A stretch of 64,000 nt of DNA, from contig CM119266.1 in assembly GCA_051294375.1 (NCBI GenBank), positions 17,478,087-17,542,086 on the forward strand, in the 5' to 3' direction. This document shows, piece after piece, positions 12,250-26,158 of this stretch; within the stretch, counting starts at the first letter, position 1, and each line of letters opens with the position of its first letter. The stretch is from Paraspadella gotoi. Taxonomy: Eukaryota; Chaetognatha. The notes under the pieces were generated by a model. That model worked only from the letters and a program-made list of their open reading frames with translations. It was not told the origin of the DNA and ran no database searches. Made by a program: the position numbers and the translations under genes.

Positions 12250-12770
12250 TAGCCCGTCTCTCCCCTTCTTCTCTCCTCTCTCGTCTCGTCCTCTCTCACG
12301 TCCTCTCTCGCTCTTCTCTTCTCTCTCTCTCTTCTATTTTCTTCTTCTTTCCTAAAGAGATAAGCTTGACTGATGAAAGCTAGCAAAGATGAAGATAAAA
12401 CGACGACGACGACTACGAACGACGACGACGACACGACGACGACGACGACGACGACGACGTCCACAACGACGATAACGATGATGATGATGATGATGAGAAA
12501 TGACGACGATAAAGCGGAATACCACTGATGACTAACTCCAAAAACTCATCCCACGAATCATAAATTTTAAAATTTGTTAAACAAAAAAAGAAATAAAAAT
12601 GAAACCGCAAAAAAACGACATTTGAATAAAACGAAAGACACGAAAATGAAATTCGGGCGGCGAAAAGTGAGAATGAAAAAAAAGAGAAAGAACGAAAGAA
12701 GGAACGAAAGAGAGAAATGAAGGAATGTAAAAAAGAAGGAGAGAAAGTGTGAAAAAGATGAATGGGAAGA

Positions 12771-12775
<5 letters not shown>

Positions 12776-12832
<57 letters not shown>

Positions 12833-12917
12833 AGAAAGAAAGAAAGAAACAAACAAACAAACCAAACAAACAACCAAACAAACCAAACAAACAAACAAAC
12901 AACAAACAAACAAAGAA
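12776..12917 (+). repeat. GAAA array running into an AAAC array
   Basis: (GAAA)n at 12776-12847 passes directly into (CAAA)n at about 12848-12917. The same pairing recurs at 23450-23640 in the duplicate copy. Confidence 0.93.
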
Positions 12918-13559
12918 AAAAAGAAAGAAAGAAAGAGAGAAAGAGTGAAGAAAGTGCCCCAATACTCTCTCTCACTCCTCCTTCATTTTTTCTACCTCCT
13001 CGCTTTCTTTACCTTGCTCTCTGCCATCCCCTTTCCTTCTCCTTCCCTGCTTCTTCTCTTTCCCCCTCACCTACCCTCTTCCTTCCCTCGCCCCTCTCCC
13101 TCTTCCTCCCTCTCCCTCCCCCTCTTCCTCTTCTCCCCTCCACCTCCACGTCCCACCGAGCATCCATCCGCTTCGTCATTTCCGTCGCCAAAAGAAACTC
13201 AATACAGTAAAAAAAGGTTTAAATCTAAAAAATAAGATCCGGTTTTTAATATTAAGCATTTAGTATATAGAATATAGTACAGGGAAAACAGTTTTAAGGA
13301 ATCCTCGTCAAAAGTTTCGATAAAAATTTCATTTTTCGAGCAGGTCGTTTTAAAAAAAGGATTTGCTTCGTATCTCAAAGGTGCCGGCTGTACTTTCAAA
13401 GAACTCCTACCTAAAAAAGTTAACAATTGTTGTTCGTTCGTTTGTCCTTCGTCGTAAACTTTGTCAGTCGTCATCGTCGTTGCCGTCGTCTCATCTTTGT
13501 TCGTCGTCATCTTTGTCATCCCAATCAATGTTTCGCTTCCATGCGTAATCGTGGCCGCC

Positions 13560-14215
<656 letters not shown>

Positions 14216-14583
14216 GTTCGGCAAACTGAGAGAGAGAGAAGATGCGAAGAAGTGGAAGACGAAAGCTGATGACAACGAAGACACGACGACTATTACGACG
14301 CAACAACGAGATAACGACAACGAGACAACGATGAAGAGGACGAAAAAAATGCCAAAAACTGTTATATCAAAATGCTCCAATGCCGTTAATCCAAATGCTG
14401 TATTGCAGAGAATGCAAAAAGAAAAATCCAAATGCTTTACTCAGTGAAAATACAGATAAAGGGAATGCATAATGCGGCATCCCGACGCACGAAACTCGTG
14501 TCCCCACGGAATAAAAATTCGATATAAGAGGAAGAAATCGATTCTCTCTCTCTCCTCTCTCTCTCCTGTTCTTCTCTCTCTCA

Positions 14584-14615
<32 letters not shown>

Positions 14616-15177
14616 CCCTCTCTCTGGTAATAAAACTTACGTAAATATAGATTTGTTTGTTTTTATTTATTTAAGTCCAGAAACGCTAATTGGAAGACAA
14701 AACCCCTAATGAAAAAAAATATTTATTTTTGAAATAAACTTTTGGTTTTTTGTTTTTTGTTGTTTTTTTTGTTTTGGTTTTTTTTTAAAGTTTACTGTCA
14801 AAAATTATTTTCTAAGAACCAAAATTAATTGATTTGAATCGCATTTTTCAGGAAGCTTTTTTATAAGAATTTTTAATATAGATAATAAGAATAAATATAT
14901 ATTTATTAATATAAATCAATCAATAAGAAAATCAAAAAATAGTCCTTTTTTTAATCTCGCGAACGGAAAAAAGAAAACGAAAGAGAAGAACGTCGCTCGA
15001 AGGGAGGCAGGAGGAGGAGGAGGAGAAGAGGAGGAGGAAGAAGAGAGGAGGAAGATGACGAGAGAATGAGAAACTGGACAAAAAGTTTCGACTGCCGCGG
15101 GCGTCCACGCATGATGTCACAAAAAGTCGTCAAAGCGAGGGTAACGGAGAAAATTTAAAAGGGCAAGCGGGAGGAAA

Positions 15178-15253
<76 letters not shown>

Positions 15254-15416
15254 TGAGAGAGAGGAGAGAGAGAAGCAGAGAGAGAGGCAGAGAGAGAGAA
15301 GAAGAGAGAGAGAGAGAGGAGAGAGAGAAAGTGGGAAGAAGAACGAACAGACGAAGGGCGAGGGAGAGAAGGAGAGTTTTATGAGAGAAGTCATATGTCT
15401 TAATTAAAAACTCTCT

Positions 15417-15467
<51 letters not shown>

Positions 15468-15744
15468 GAGAGAGAGGAAGAAGAGAGAGAGATAGAGAGA
15501 GAATATTAATAAAAAAACAATGAGGGTGTAAATGAAATTAGTTGTGTTTTTGGGACGCGCGAAGTATGGGAAAAGTCGTAAGGTGATAAAGAAAAAGAGA
15601 GAGAGAGAAAAAAAAGAGAGAGAGAGAAGAGAGAGAGAAAGAGAGAGAGAGGAGAAAAGGAGAGAGAAAGAAGAAAGAGAGAGAGAGAAGAGAAGAGAGA
15701 GAGAGACTTTGTGTGTACAGAGTTTGGATACTCCAACCTTAAGG

Positions 15745-17440
15745 GAAAAAAAAATTTACTGTCAAATTACAATAGTTTTACATTAGTTTATTGTTTGGAA
15801 GATGAGGTTTTAACATGTTTGAATTCATGAACCATAATTCGTCCAAAGAACAATGTGGAAGACAAAAAGAAGGCAACGAAATAAAGAAAATAAAGAAAGA
15901 ATTTTTTTTAAGATAAGGATTGAAAACGGGAAACGAACCTATACTTCAGGTAATAGTAAATGCGTTTGTTTGATTTGGAAGACTCTTTACCTTCAATTAA
16001 AGCATAAAAGATTTACAGTCTTCAGTTTACAGTTCTGAAAAAAGAAAGCAACAATGCAAGTACAGTTGTGAACTAGTACACTTACTATGCCGCTAAAGCT
16101 CGTGGGCACCAAATAAAAACCTTTTGCCTGTGATACTTTTTTATTAATACCCTTACAACAATAATAAAAAGTTAGAAGTTCAATTAACTTTTTTATAACA
16201 AAATACCGTGTGAATCTTAAACAAGAGTCAATTAAACAATAAATTGGCTTTGATCTACATTAATAAAAATGATGATAAGTATAAATTGTTTTAATCTACA
16301 AGAGAAAAAAAATAATTCAAAAATATTTCCAATATTTTTTAAAATTTTATTTTTTTCATTTTTTTTTTCTGTATAAAACAATCAATAAAAAATTTTATAA
16401 CAAAAGAAAAGGGAGAGGGAGGAGCAGAGAGAGAGAGAGAGAGAGAGAAGAAGAGGAAGGAGAGACGAGAGAGAGAGAGAGAGGGAGAGAGAGAGAAGAG
16501 AGAGAAAGTGGGCACCGAAAAAAATTCGGCACCCGATGGGAAATTTGTGACGACGACGCTAAAAGAATCAATCGTGCCGAGAGGGAGAGCGACGCGAAAT
16601 CGACAAACAGAGAACAGAGTCAAAAAGATTAAAAAATTAAAAAAAAAAAAAGAAAAAGAGACAAAAGTAAAAGAAGAGAATCGATTAAAAGTCTCAATAT
16701 GGACTCATCAAGGAAGGGAAGGAAGGAAGGAAGGGAAGGGAAGGGAAGGAAGGGAAGGGAAGGGAGAAGGGAAGGGAAGGGAAAGGGTAGGCTAGCGGAA
16801 AGGGAAGGGATAACAAATGTGGGAATGGAAAAAAAATAAACAGAGAAAATACGTAATTAAGGACACAGGTATAGAGAGTAGAATAAGATAGATCAGATAG
16901 GATAGATAATTGTACATGGACCTAGGTAACCTCTTGCAAGAAGGACCTATACGAGGTAACAGTGGTTCCGTTCATTTAAATTTCTTTAAAAGGTTTTACA
17001 GTTAAAAGTCCTACCAGATCATTATCACTTTATCCCTTATCATGTATCGATTATCATTATCATTATCGATACTAATATAAGTTAGAATCAATTAAAAAAA
17101 AAAGGAATGTGTCGCCTTATAAACCTACGACTTACGCAAAAATGATTCATATAAAATAACACCCCGAGACATTTATGTAGATGACTGGAACATTGTCATC
17201 GCTAGGATGTGTCAGGATTGGATGGATGATAGTGGTCTCATTTCCCATTATTTTGGGGCGACGGTAATCCCCGAAAACTTTGTGTGTTTGACGATGTTGA
17301 AAATTCGATTTTTGGCTCTTTTTTTTAAGGGTTTCTGAAAGCTTATTTCGGCCAATGCGTCCAGTAACAGCCACGCTTTCTGTTTGTTCATACCTTCCTC
17401 TCGTAAAAAATTTTTCCTCTCCAGTCACTAGGATTCTAAA
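15745..17440. repeat. Long duplication 2, copy A
   Basis: Colinear with 17612-19130, starting at the common A-run and TTTACTGTCAAATTACAATA. Differences are mostly single inserted or missing bases every 10-30 bp. It includes the candidate exon at 17147-17450. The middle (about 16390-17040) holds GA and AAGG arrays and corresponds to the N gap in copy B. Confidence 0.9.
16715..16795 (+). repeat. AAGG/GGGAA array
   Basis: GGAAGGAAGG passes into AAGGGAAGGG variants with clean purine bias. Confidence 0.9.
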
Positions 17441-17450
17441 CTCAAATTTG
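17147..17450 (-). CDS. Candidate coding exon, copy A, frame broken by indels
   Basis: This is the duplicate of the exon at 18870-19110. Upstream on the minus strand a run of 11 T is followed by CAAATTTGAG, a possible acceptor. The frame then reads FRILVTGEEKFFTR, EQTESVAV and GRNKLSETLKKK. An extra A in the AAA run near 17325 shifts it, so the middle differs from copy B before the frame recovers at DDNVPV and INVSG. Each copy repairs the other's breaks, so the damage looks like sequencing or assembly error rather than decay. A pseudogene pair remains possible. Confidence 0.33.
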
Positions 17451-17611
17451 AAAAAAAAAAATGTGCCTTCGGGTTCTCTGGCAAATCTCCTCTTCTCTCT
17501 CTCTTCCTCTCNNNNNNNNNNNNNNNNNNNNNNNNNNNNNNNNNNNNNNNNNNNNNNNNNNNNNNNNNNNNNNNNNNNNNNNNNNNNNNNNNNNNNNNNN
17601 NNNNNNNNNNN

Positions 17612-19130
17612 AAAAAAAATTTACTGTCAAATTACAATAGTTTACATTAGTTATTTGTTTTGGAAGATGAGGTTTACATTTTTTGAATTCATAACATAAT
17701 TCGTCAAAGAACAATGTGGAAGAAAAAAAGAAGGACGAAATAAAGAAATAAAGAAAGAATTTTTTTTAAGATAGGATTGAAAACGGGAAAGAACTATACT
17801 TCAGGTAAAGTAAAATGCGTTTGTTTGATTTGGAAGATCTTTACCTTCATTAAAGCCATAAAGATTTACAGTCTTAGTTTTACAGTTTGAAAAAAAGAAC
17901 AATCAGTACAGTTGTGGAACTCAGTACACTTACTACTCCCGTTAAAGTCGTGGCACCAAATAAAAACCTTTTGCTGATGATACTTTTTTATAATTACCCG
18001 TTACAACAATAATAAAAAGTTAGAGTTCAATTAACTTTTTTATAACAAGATACGTGTGAATTTAAACAAGAGTCAATTAAACATAAATTTGGCTTGATCT
18101 ACATTTAATAAAAATGATGATAAGTATAAATTGTTTTATCTTAACAAGAGAAAAAAAATAATTCAAAAATATTTCAATATTTTTAAAATTTATTTTTTCA
18201 TTTTTTTTTNNNNNNNNNNNNNNNNNNNNNNNNNNNNNNNNNNNNNNNNNNNNNNNNNNNNNNNNNNNNNNNNNNNNNNNNNNNNNNNNNNNNNNNNNNN
18301 NNNNNNNNNNNNNNNNNNNNNNNNNNNNNNNNNNNNNNNNNNNNNNNNNNNNNNNNNNNNNNNNNNNNNNNNNNNNNNNNNNNNNNNNNNNNNNNNNNNN
18401 NNNNNNNNNNNNNNNNNNNNNNNNNNNNNNNNNNNNNNNNNNNNNNNNNNNNNNNNNNNNNNNNNNNNNNNNNNNNNNNNNNNNNNNNNNNNNNNNNNNN
18501 NNNNNNNNNNNNNNNNNNNNNNNNNNNNNNNNNNNNNNNNNNNNNNNNNNNNNNNNNNNNNNNNNNNNNNNNNNNNNNNNNNNNNNNNNNNNNNNNNNNN
18601 NNNNNNNNNNNNNNNNNNNNNNNNNNNNNNNNNNNNNNNNNNNNNNNNNNNNNNNNNNNNNNNNNNNNNNNNNNNNNNNNNNNNNNNNNNNNNNNNNNNN
18701 NNNNNNNNNNNNNNNNNNNNNNNNNNNNNNNNNNNNNNNNNNNNNNNNNNNNNAATCATTATCTGCTAAAGGTCGATACTAATCATAAGTTAGAACTCAA
18801 TTAAAAAAAAAAGGAATTGTCGCCTTATAACCTACGAGCTACGCAAAAATGATTCATATTAAAATAACACACGAGACATTTATGTAGTGACTGGAACATT
18901 GTCATCGTCTAGGATTGTGTCCAGGATTGATGGATGATGATGTGGGTCTCTTTCCCTTATTTTGGCGACGTAATCCCCGAAAACTTCTGTGTGTTTGACG
19001 ATGTTGAAAATTCGGTTTTTGGCTCTTTTTTTAAGGGTTTCTGAAAGCTTATTTCGGCCAATGGCGTCCAGTACAGCCACGCTTTCTGTTTGTTCCATAA
19101 CACTCGTCTCGTAAAAAAAATTATTTCTCT
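17612..19130. repeat. Long duplication 2, copy B
   Basis: Begins right after a gap of exactly 100 N (17512-17611), which is typical of an unsized scaffold join. It repeats 15745-16370, then N (18210-18753), then 17055-17430. The layout suggests the second haplotype placed next to the first. Confidence 0.9.
18870..19110 (-). CDS. Candidate coding exon, copy B, unidentified protein
   Basis: An open frame of 72 codons (18880-19098) encodes non-repetitive, charged sequence including EQTESVAVLDAIGRNKLSE, KRAKNRIFNIVKHTEVFGDY and ILDTILDDDNVPV. The homologous stretch at 17147-17450 encodes the same protein in pieces, shifted by one-base indels. Copy A keeps the frame upstream (FRILVTGEEKFFTR) and downstream (INVSG); copy B keeps the middle. 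I did not place the splice sites with confidence. A GTGTGT donor may follow the NVS codons. I do not recognise the protein. Confidence 0.38.
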
Positions 19131-19379
19131 CTCAATAGATTCTNNNNNNNNNNNNNNNNNNNNNNNNNNNNNNNNNNNNNNNNNNNNNNNNNNNNNNNNN
19201 NNNNNNNNNNNNNNNNNNNNNNNNNNNNNNNNNNNNNNNNNNNNNNNNNNNNNNNNNNNNNNNNNNNNNNNNNNNNNNNNNNNNNNNNNNNNNNNNNNNN
19301 NNNNNNNNNNNNNNNNNNNNNNNNNNNNNNNNNNNNNNNNNNNNNNNNNNNNNNNNNNNNNNNNNNNNNNNNNNNNNNT

Positions 19380-19967
19380 TCTGAAATAATGATTGTAAAT
19401 CCCGATAAATTATTATAAATTATTAGGAACGAAACATGATGAAAGCTTCGAGCGTTGTTCGATCAAGATGACAGACGAGTTGGCCAATTTATAAATACTG
19501 CAAAATAATAATTATTAAAAAAAAGAAAGCAAGTCTGGCTTTNNNNNNNNNNNNNNNNNNNNNNNNNNNNNNNNNNNNNNNNNNNNNNNNNNNNNNNNNN
19601 NNNNNNNNNNNNNNNNNNNNNNNNNNNNNNNNNNNNNNNNNNNNNNNNNNNNNNNNNNNNNNNNNNNNNNNNNNNNNNNNNNNNNNNNNNNNNNNNNNNN
19701 NNNNNNNNNNNNNNNNNNNNNNNNNNNNNNNNNNNNNNNNNNNNNNNNNNNNNNNNAACACGTATTACTATTAGAGGGAAGGCTTCGGATTAACGTTCAT
19801 TGTGAGCAATCTGTTATGTGGGATGTCCACCCGATGGTCTGTGAGACATTCCGTGGGTCCGTGATGTTTCGCCATGCTTGGTTTCCAGGCTCCCGGTCGC
19901 AGGATTACAGAGACTCGCCGTGAGCTCCACCTGATAAATTGAGGTTTGATTGATTGATATAAATAAG
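19380..19967 (-). mobile_element. Interspersed repeat family 2, copy 1, interrupted by a gap
   Basis: On the minus strand: a (TTCC)n array, about 40 bp, then CAG|GTGGAGCTCACGGCGAG, TGTAATCCTGCGACCGGGAG, CCACGGAATGTCTCACAG and CTAATAGTAATACGTGTT. After the N gap (19543-19756) it continues with GCCAGACTTGCTTTCT. It matches 39318-39600 closely. Confidence 0.5.
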
Positions 19968-20223
19968 GAAAGGAAGGAAGGAAGGAAGGAAGGAANNNNN
20001 NNNNNNNNNNNNNNNNNNNNNNNNNNNNNNNNNNNNNNNNNNNNNNNNNNNNNNNNNNNNNNNNNNNNNNNNNNNNNNNNNNNNNNNNNNNNNNNNNNNN
20101 NNNNNNNNNNNNNNNNNNNNNNNNNNNNNNNNNNNNNNNNNNNNNNNNNNNNNNNNNNNNNNNNNNNNNNNNNNNNNNNNNNNNNNNNNNNNNNNNNNNN
20201 NNNNNNNNNNNNNNNNNNNNNNN

Positions 20224-22749
20224 GGAAGGAAGGAAGGAAGGAAGGAAGGAAGGAAGGAAAGCAATTTTTCAAGGTAGTAGCCATGGGCTAATTCTATTAT
20301 ATTTCGCTGTTAATGTGTCACAGTAAAAGGAAATCCGCGTTCGAGCGAATTAATAAACTGGAAAACAATTCTATTTCCTCGAGTGGACGCGGAAAAAGGG
20401 AGAAAACGGGAGGGAAAGACGGACAAACGGGCTGGTAGTTTGACCGGNNNNNNNNNNNNNNNNNNNNNNNNNNNNNNNNNNNNNNNNNNNNNNNNNNNNN
20501 NNNNNNNNNNNNNNNNNNNNNNNNNNNNNNNNNNNNNNNNNNNNNNNNNNNNNNNNNNNNNNNNNNNNNNNNNNNNNNNNNNNNNNNNNNNNNNNNNNNN
20601 NNNNNNNNNNNNNNNNNNNNNNNNNNNNNNNNNNNNNNNNNNNNNNNNNNNNNNNNNNNNNNNNNNNNNNNNNNNNNNNNNNNNNNNNNNNNNNNNNNNN
20701 NNNNNNNNNNNNNNNNGAGAGAGAGAGAGAGAGAGAGAGAGACAGGACAGAGAGAGAGAAGGAAAACATAAAACATAAAGAAAGAAAGGAAAAATGAAAA
20801 AAATAAGAAGGCGACGAAATTTGAAATTCTTTGTACAATTAAAACGAAGAAAGTCATAACTCGAAAAAATGTTTTTTTGTTGTTTTTTCTTTTTGAATGA
20901 AAGAATAATAAAAATAAAAAAGAAGTTGCTAAAATAAATATTAAAATAATTAAAGAAAAAGAAAAAGAGAAAAGAAAAGAAAAAAAAGAGAGAAAAAGAA
21001 AACCAAAAGAAAAGAAATAGAGAAGTTAGAAGTATTTTATAACGATTGGAAGACTGAAGGGAAATATGAGAAAGAGAAGTCGGGGAAAGAGAAGAAATTA
21101 GATAGAGACTAAAAAAGCGAATTAAGGACAAGGAAAAAGAAGTAAAAAAGGATAAGAAATGAGAAGAGAAAATAGAGAATAATAAAGAGCTAAGAGATGT
21201 ACAAAGAGAAAGAAAGAAAGAAAAGAGAAAACGAAAGAAAAGAAGAAAGAAAGATAGATAGAAAGAAATAAAGAAAAAACAAAGAAAGAAAGAAACACTA
21301 AAGGAAAAGAGATAATGAAAAAAAAAAGAAAGAAGCAAGAAAGGCAGTATTAATGCAATAGGGAAATAAATGAAAAAAGANNNNNNNNNNNNNNNNNNNN
21401 NNNNNNNNNNNNNNNNNNNNNNNNNNNNNNNNNNNNNNNNNNNNNNNNNNNNNNNNNNNNNNNNNNNAGAAAGAAAGAAAGAAAGAAAGAAAGAAAAAAA
21501 AAGAATGACATAGATAACCGAGAGGAAAGAAGGGACATAAAAAAAGGAGGAGTCGTCATTTCGTGACGAAATAAAAATAAAAATTAAAAAATTAAAAAAA
21601 TAAGAATATTAAAAAGACAGAGATTGTTTACATAAATTCCACTCGAAGTCAAAATAAAAAGAAAAAGACGTAAAAAGCAAAAAAAAAACACATTAGTTCA
21701 TGTATAAATTATATACATTAAATAAATTTAATTTTTAGTTTTTGGTCATTTCAAGGAGACTTCGGGCTTAGACGTTGTAAGATATCTTCATTAAAAATTT
21801 AATAATTGTTTTCTCTAGAGATAATTAGCTCAATGCAAAGGACTGATAATTACGACCATACGCCTCTCTGTCTACATATATACAACTATAAAATAAACTT
21901 TTTTACTAATTACAGTTATTCAAACATTAGGATCTTAAAAGCATTTTGGATTAATTGGGAGGTAAGTACAGATGTACGAACCGAAAGTTTAACCCTGAAT
22001 GAAAATGAAAATCGGGATGAATTAATCTGAATTAATCTGAATTAACCAAAAATAGAATGAAGGTGATGAAAAACTTTTTTTCCGGAATGAAAACGTGAAA
22101 AGAGAGTAGTTGTAACCAGGGGAATGGAATGCGGATCAAAGAGAGAGAGNNNNNNNNNNNNNNNNNNNNNNNNNACTAATTTATCAATATACATCAATCT
22201 AATAAAAGATAATATCTCAATTCTATCCTCACTATCATACCTAATTTATAACTAAACACAATATTTAACTTCTCTCACTGTAAGAGGAAATATTGCATGA
22301 AGTATTAATAACACTTGTAATAGTAATGGGTGTGATTTTGTACAACTCGACTCCAAGAGTATTATCAATAGAATGGAATAGTATAGGAAAATTACAGATT
22401 ATTATGATACAAGGAAAAATCAAATTAAAGGTATCGAAGATCTAATGAAATAATTAATTAAGCAATAAGGCGGAATGAGATTAGATGAAATATATCAACC
22501 AAAATAGGATGGGAATTAGATAATGGATGTAAAAAACACCAACAAGTGCATGAGGTATTCCTAAAAAAAAGAGTTGAGAAGTGAATCTGCACTTTAATGC
22601 TAGTTGTCCATCGATGATGTCTGACGTCTATTAGTCTTTTCATTCAAGTGAAAAAGGATGACGCACGATATGAATGATGAAACTTCGAGCTTGGTAAACA
22701 GTATCCACTAAACTCTTCTCTGCATTCGCAGATGCCCTTTTAATCTCAC
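20224..22749. other. Gap-rich purine-biased intergenic stretch
   Basis: A-rich GAAAA/GAGA sequence (20760-21540) between N gaps, then unique AT-rich sequence to 22700. No gene is supported; the frames crossing gaps are artefacts. Confidence 0.6.
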
Positions 22750-25700
22750 CTCCATCTCCCTCACTCGCTCGTTCCTCCTCTCTCCTCTCTCTTCTCCCTC
22801 TCCTCTTCCGTCTCCGTCGTTCTCGCACTCTCGTGCCCTCTCTCTGTCTCTCTATATCTCCCTTTTCCCAAAATAGTAAAAGATTCGTATTTCGACCTGA
22901 ATCGAAAGGGCCTTAGCCAGAATCGAAGAACCTCATAGAAAAGACGAGCGCGAGTACGAACGACGTACGCCGCCTTCTCTTACTCGACGAACGAGAAGAA
23001 CGAACGGTCACGACGACCAACAAGATCACTACGTGAATGATGATAATTGATGTATGATGATGACTGATGATGATGATTGACGAAACATCTCGTATATAAC
23101 TGATACCGACGATGATAACCTCCCAAAAACCTCTGCCAGTCGATCATAAATTGTTAAATATTTGTGTAATTTACTCGAAAGTAAAAAGAAATTAAAAATG
23201 AAACGCTCATCTGCTGCTCGCAAAAAATACAGACGAATCTCTTGGAATAAAAAAAACGGAAAACGAGACAACAGAGAAAATGAATATTCTCGCGCGGCGA
23301 AAAAGTGAGAAATCTTACTAGAAGAAAGAAAAGAGAAAGAGTTCCTACATCGTAAAATGCAAGTGACCCTCGGAAACAGAAAGAATGAAGGTACATAGTA
23401 AAAAAAGAAATGAGAGATAGTGTCGAAAAAGATGAACAATGAGGAGAGGAAGAAAGAAAGAAGAAAGGAACAGAAAGAAAGAAAGAAGAAGAAGAAGAAA
23501 GAAGAAGAAAGAAGAAAGAAGAGAAAGAAAGAAAGCAAAGAAAGAAACCAAACAACCAAACAACCAAACAAACCGATGAAAGATTGAAAACCCAAACCAA
23601 ACAAACAAACAAACAAAGGAAAAAAAGAAAGAAAGAAGAAAAGAGAAACGAGGTGAACAGAAAGTGGCCCCATGCTCTCTCTCACTGCCTCCTCCATTTT
23701 GTTAATCTACCTTTCGTCGCGCCTCTTCTTTAAAACCCCCATTCTCTCTCTTCCATTACCCTTTCCTTTCTTCCTCTTCCCCCTCTTTTCTCTTCTCTTC
23801 CCCCGCATCACCTACCTCGTTCCCTTCAAACTCCACCCCCTCTCTCATTCCTCCCCCTTTGTCTCCCTCTTGCCTTCCACCCCCTCCACCCCCACGTCGC
23901 CACACGACATCCAAATCCGCTTCGTCATTTCGTCGCCAAAAAACTCAATACCAGTAAAAAGGTTTAAAAATCTAAAAAATAAGATTCCAGGTTTTTAAAT
24001 AGATTAAGCATTTTAGTATAATAGAATAGTAGTAAGGAAAACAGTTTAAAAAAGCTCCGCGCAAAGTTTGCGTCCAAAAACATAAATCACATTTCACTAT
24101 GTTCGAGCAAGGCAAGGTCGTTTTAAAAAAGGATTTGCTTTGGTAACTTCAAGGTTGCCGGCTGTTACTCTATTTCTCAAGGAACTTCTAAAAAGTTAAC
24201 AATTGTTTGTTGTCGTTGTTGTCTCGGTCGGTAAACGAGCTGGGTCATCGGTCATCGGTCGATTCCAGGAGTGTCGATCAGTGCTTTTGTCGCGTCGTCA
24301 ATCTCTTGTTCATGGCCAACAATAACTGTTCTGCGCCCTTCCAATGCGTAATACGTGGCCAGCCCACGAGAGAGAGAGAGAGAGAAGGAGAGAGAGAGAG
24401 CAGAGAGAGAGAGGAGGAGTCAGAGAGAGAGGAGAGGAGAGGAGAGAGAGAGAGAGAAAGAGAGGGAGCTAAGACGGAAGAGAGAGAGAGAGGGAAGAGA
24501 GAGAGAGAGAGGGGGATGTGACAGAGAGAAGAACACAGATCCGAGAGGAAGAAATACAAAGAACGAGGAGAGAGAGGGAGAGGAAAGAAGAGGAGAGAGG
24601 AAAGAGAGAGAGAGGAGAGAGGCCGAAGAGAGAAGAGAGAGACGAGAGGGGAGAGAGAGAGAGGAGAGAAGGAGAGAACACATTCATACATCTCTCTCTC
24701 CCAGATGGGGGAGAGAGTCGCCTCGCCCTCCCTGGTCTTCGCGCCACACCCTCGTTTGTGCGCACTAGGGAAGGAAATGGTCGAGAAGAAGAGATGAAAG
24801 ACGGAAGATGATATGATGACCGAACGGTTTGAAAGACGACGAGGATTTGAGGAGAGACACTATAAATTTACGTAACGAGAGGGACGAAAGAATGTCCTGG
24901 ATTCCGATGGGACTACGTTCCTCATACTCATCTCTCCCTCTCACGCGACGATTACTCACCGCGAAACAAACCCAGAGACCACAACGAATGAAGAAGGAAC
25001 CGAAAAAAATGCAGAAACTGTTTATAATCAATGCTCCCAATGGAGCCGCAGTTAAATTCCAAATGCTGGTTAAATGAGCAGAGAAAATTGCCCGAAAAAG
25101 AAAAATATTATCGGCAAAAGATGCTTTAATGCAGTGAAAAATCAGGAGATAAAGGGAATGCATAATGCGGCAATCCCCGAGCATCCGAGAAACTCGTACT
25201 TCCGATCAGTTCCCTCCGAATCATAAATCGGACACCTCTTTCATTAACAGATGCGAGAGCAATCGCATGATGTTACCTCCTAACATCTTCTCTCTCTCAT
25301 CTCTCTCTCCTCTCTCTCTCCCCGCGTGGTCTCTCTCCTCCTCTCTCCTTTACTCTCTCTCCCTCTCTCTGGTAATTCGAAACCTTTAGGTAAATATTTG
25401 TTTGTTTAAGTAATTTTTATTGATATTTAGTCCCAGAAGACGGTCCACAGCATTAATTGTGAAGACAAAAATCACCTAGTGAAAATAAAATATTTAATAT
25501 TTTGAAATAAAACTTTGGTTTCTTGTGGTTGTTTTTTGCCCTTGTTCTTTTTTTTTTTGTTTTGTTTTTTTTATTTTTTTTAATTTTAAAAAAGTTTACT
25601 CGTTCTCCCAAAAAAAATTATTTTCTAAAGAAACAAAAATTATTGGATTGAAAAATCGCGCTATTCTTCTGTGAAAGGGATCGCTATTTTTCTCTTCCAT

Positions 25701-26110
25701 GCAAGCCTTTTTTTGAGCGAGGAAAGAAATTTTAATTAATATAATTAAGATACATATAATATTAATATTTATAATCATATAACGAATGAGAACTAAGAAA
25801 TCATGAAAAAAAATAGTCTTTTTTTTTTTTAATTGGAGAAACCCGTCTCTCGACTCACCTCGGTCGATACAAAAGAAAAACCGAAAGGAACCTGCGATCC
25901 CTCTCTCCGGCCGTCCGCTCGCGCTCGATCGACTCAAAGGGGGTCTAGAACCGAGGAGAAACGTCCGCAGATGAAGAGGAGAGGAAAGAAGAGGAGGACG
26001 AAAGAATGCACCCCCGAGAAGAGGAATGGGAAACTGGACCCAGTTGACCCCTCGTCGGGCGCCGGCGCGTGTCGCCACGCATGGATAATGTCGAACGAAA
26101 AAGTCCGTTC
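22750..26110. repeat. Long duplication 1, copy B
   Basis: Partner of 12250-15140, with the same order of anchors at 23918, 24152, 24340, 25153 and 25370. The copies differ by many short indels, by array lengths and by several substituted patches. That is more divergence than in duplications 2 and 3. Confidence 0.75.
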
Positions 26111-26158
26111 ACATAACGCGGGAGCCGGCGTACGCAGATCAAAATCATTTTTAATCAG

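Noticed and set aside
17147-17180. INVSG at the end of the candidate exon as a voltage-gated K+ channel T1 start
   Set aside because: The four-residue likeness is too short; a stop follows within six codons and the rest of the exon resembles no channel.
18131-18769. Long frames across N runs (also 6451-6867, 20310-21338, 27349-28507, 47454-48425)
   Set aside because: Their length consists of unknown bases, so they carry no coding evidence.
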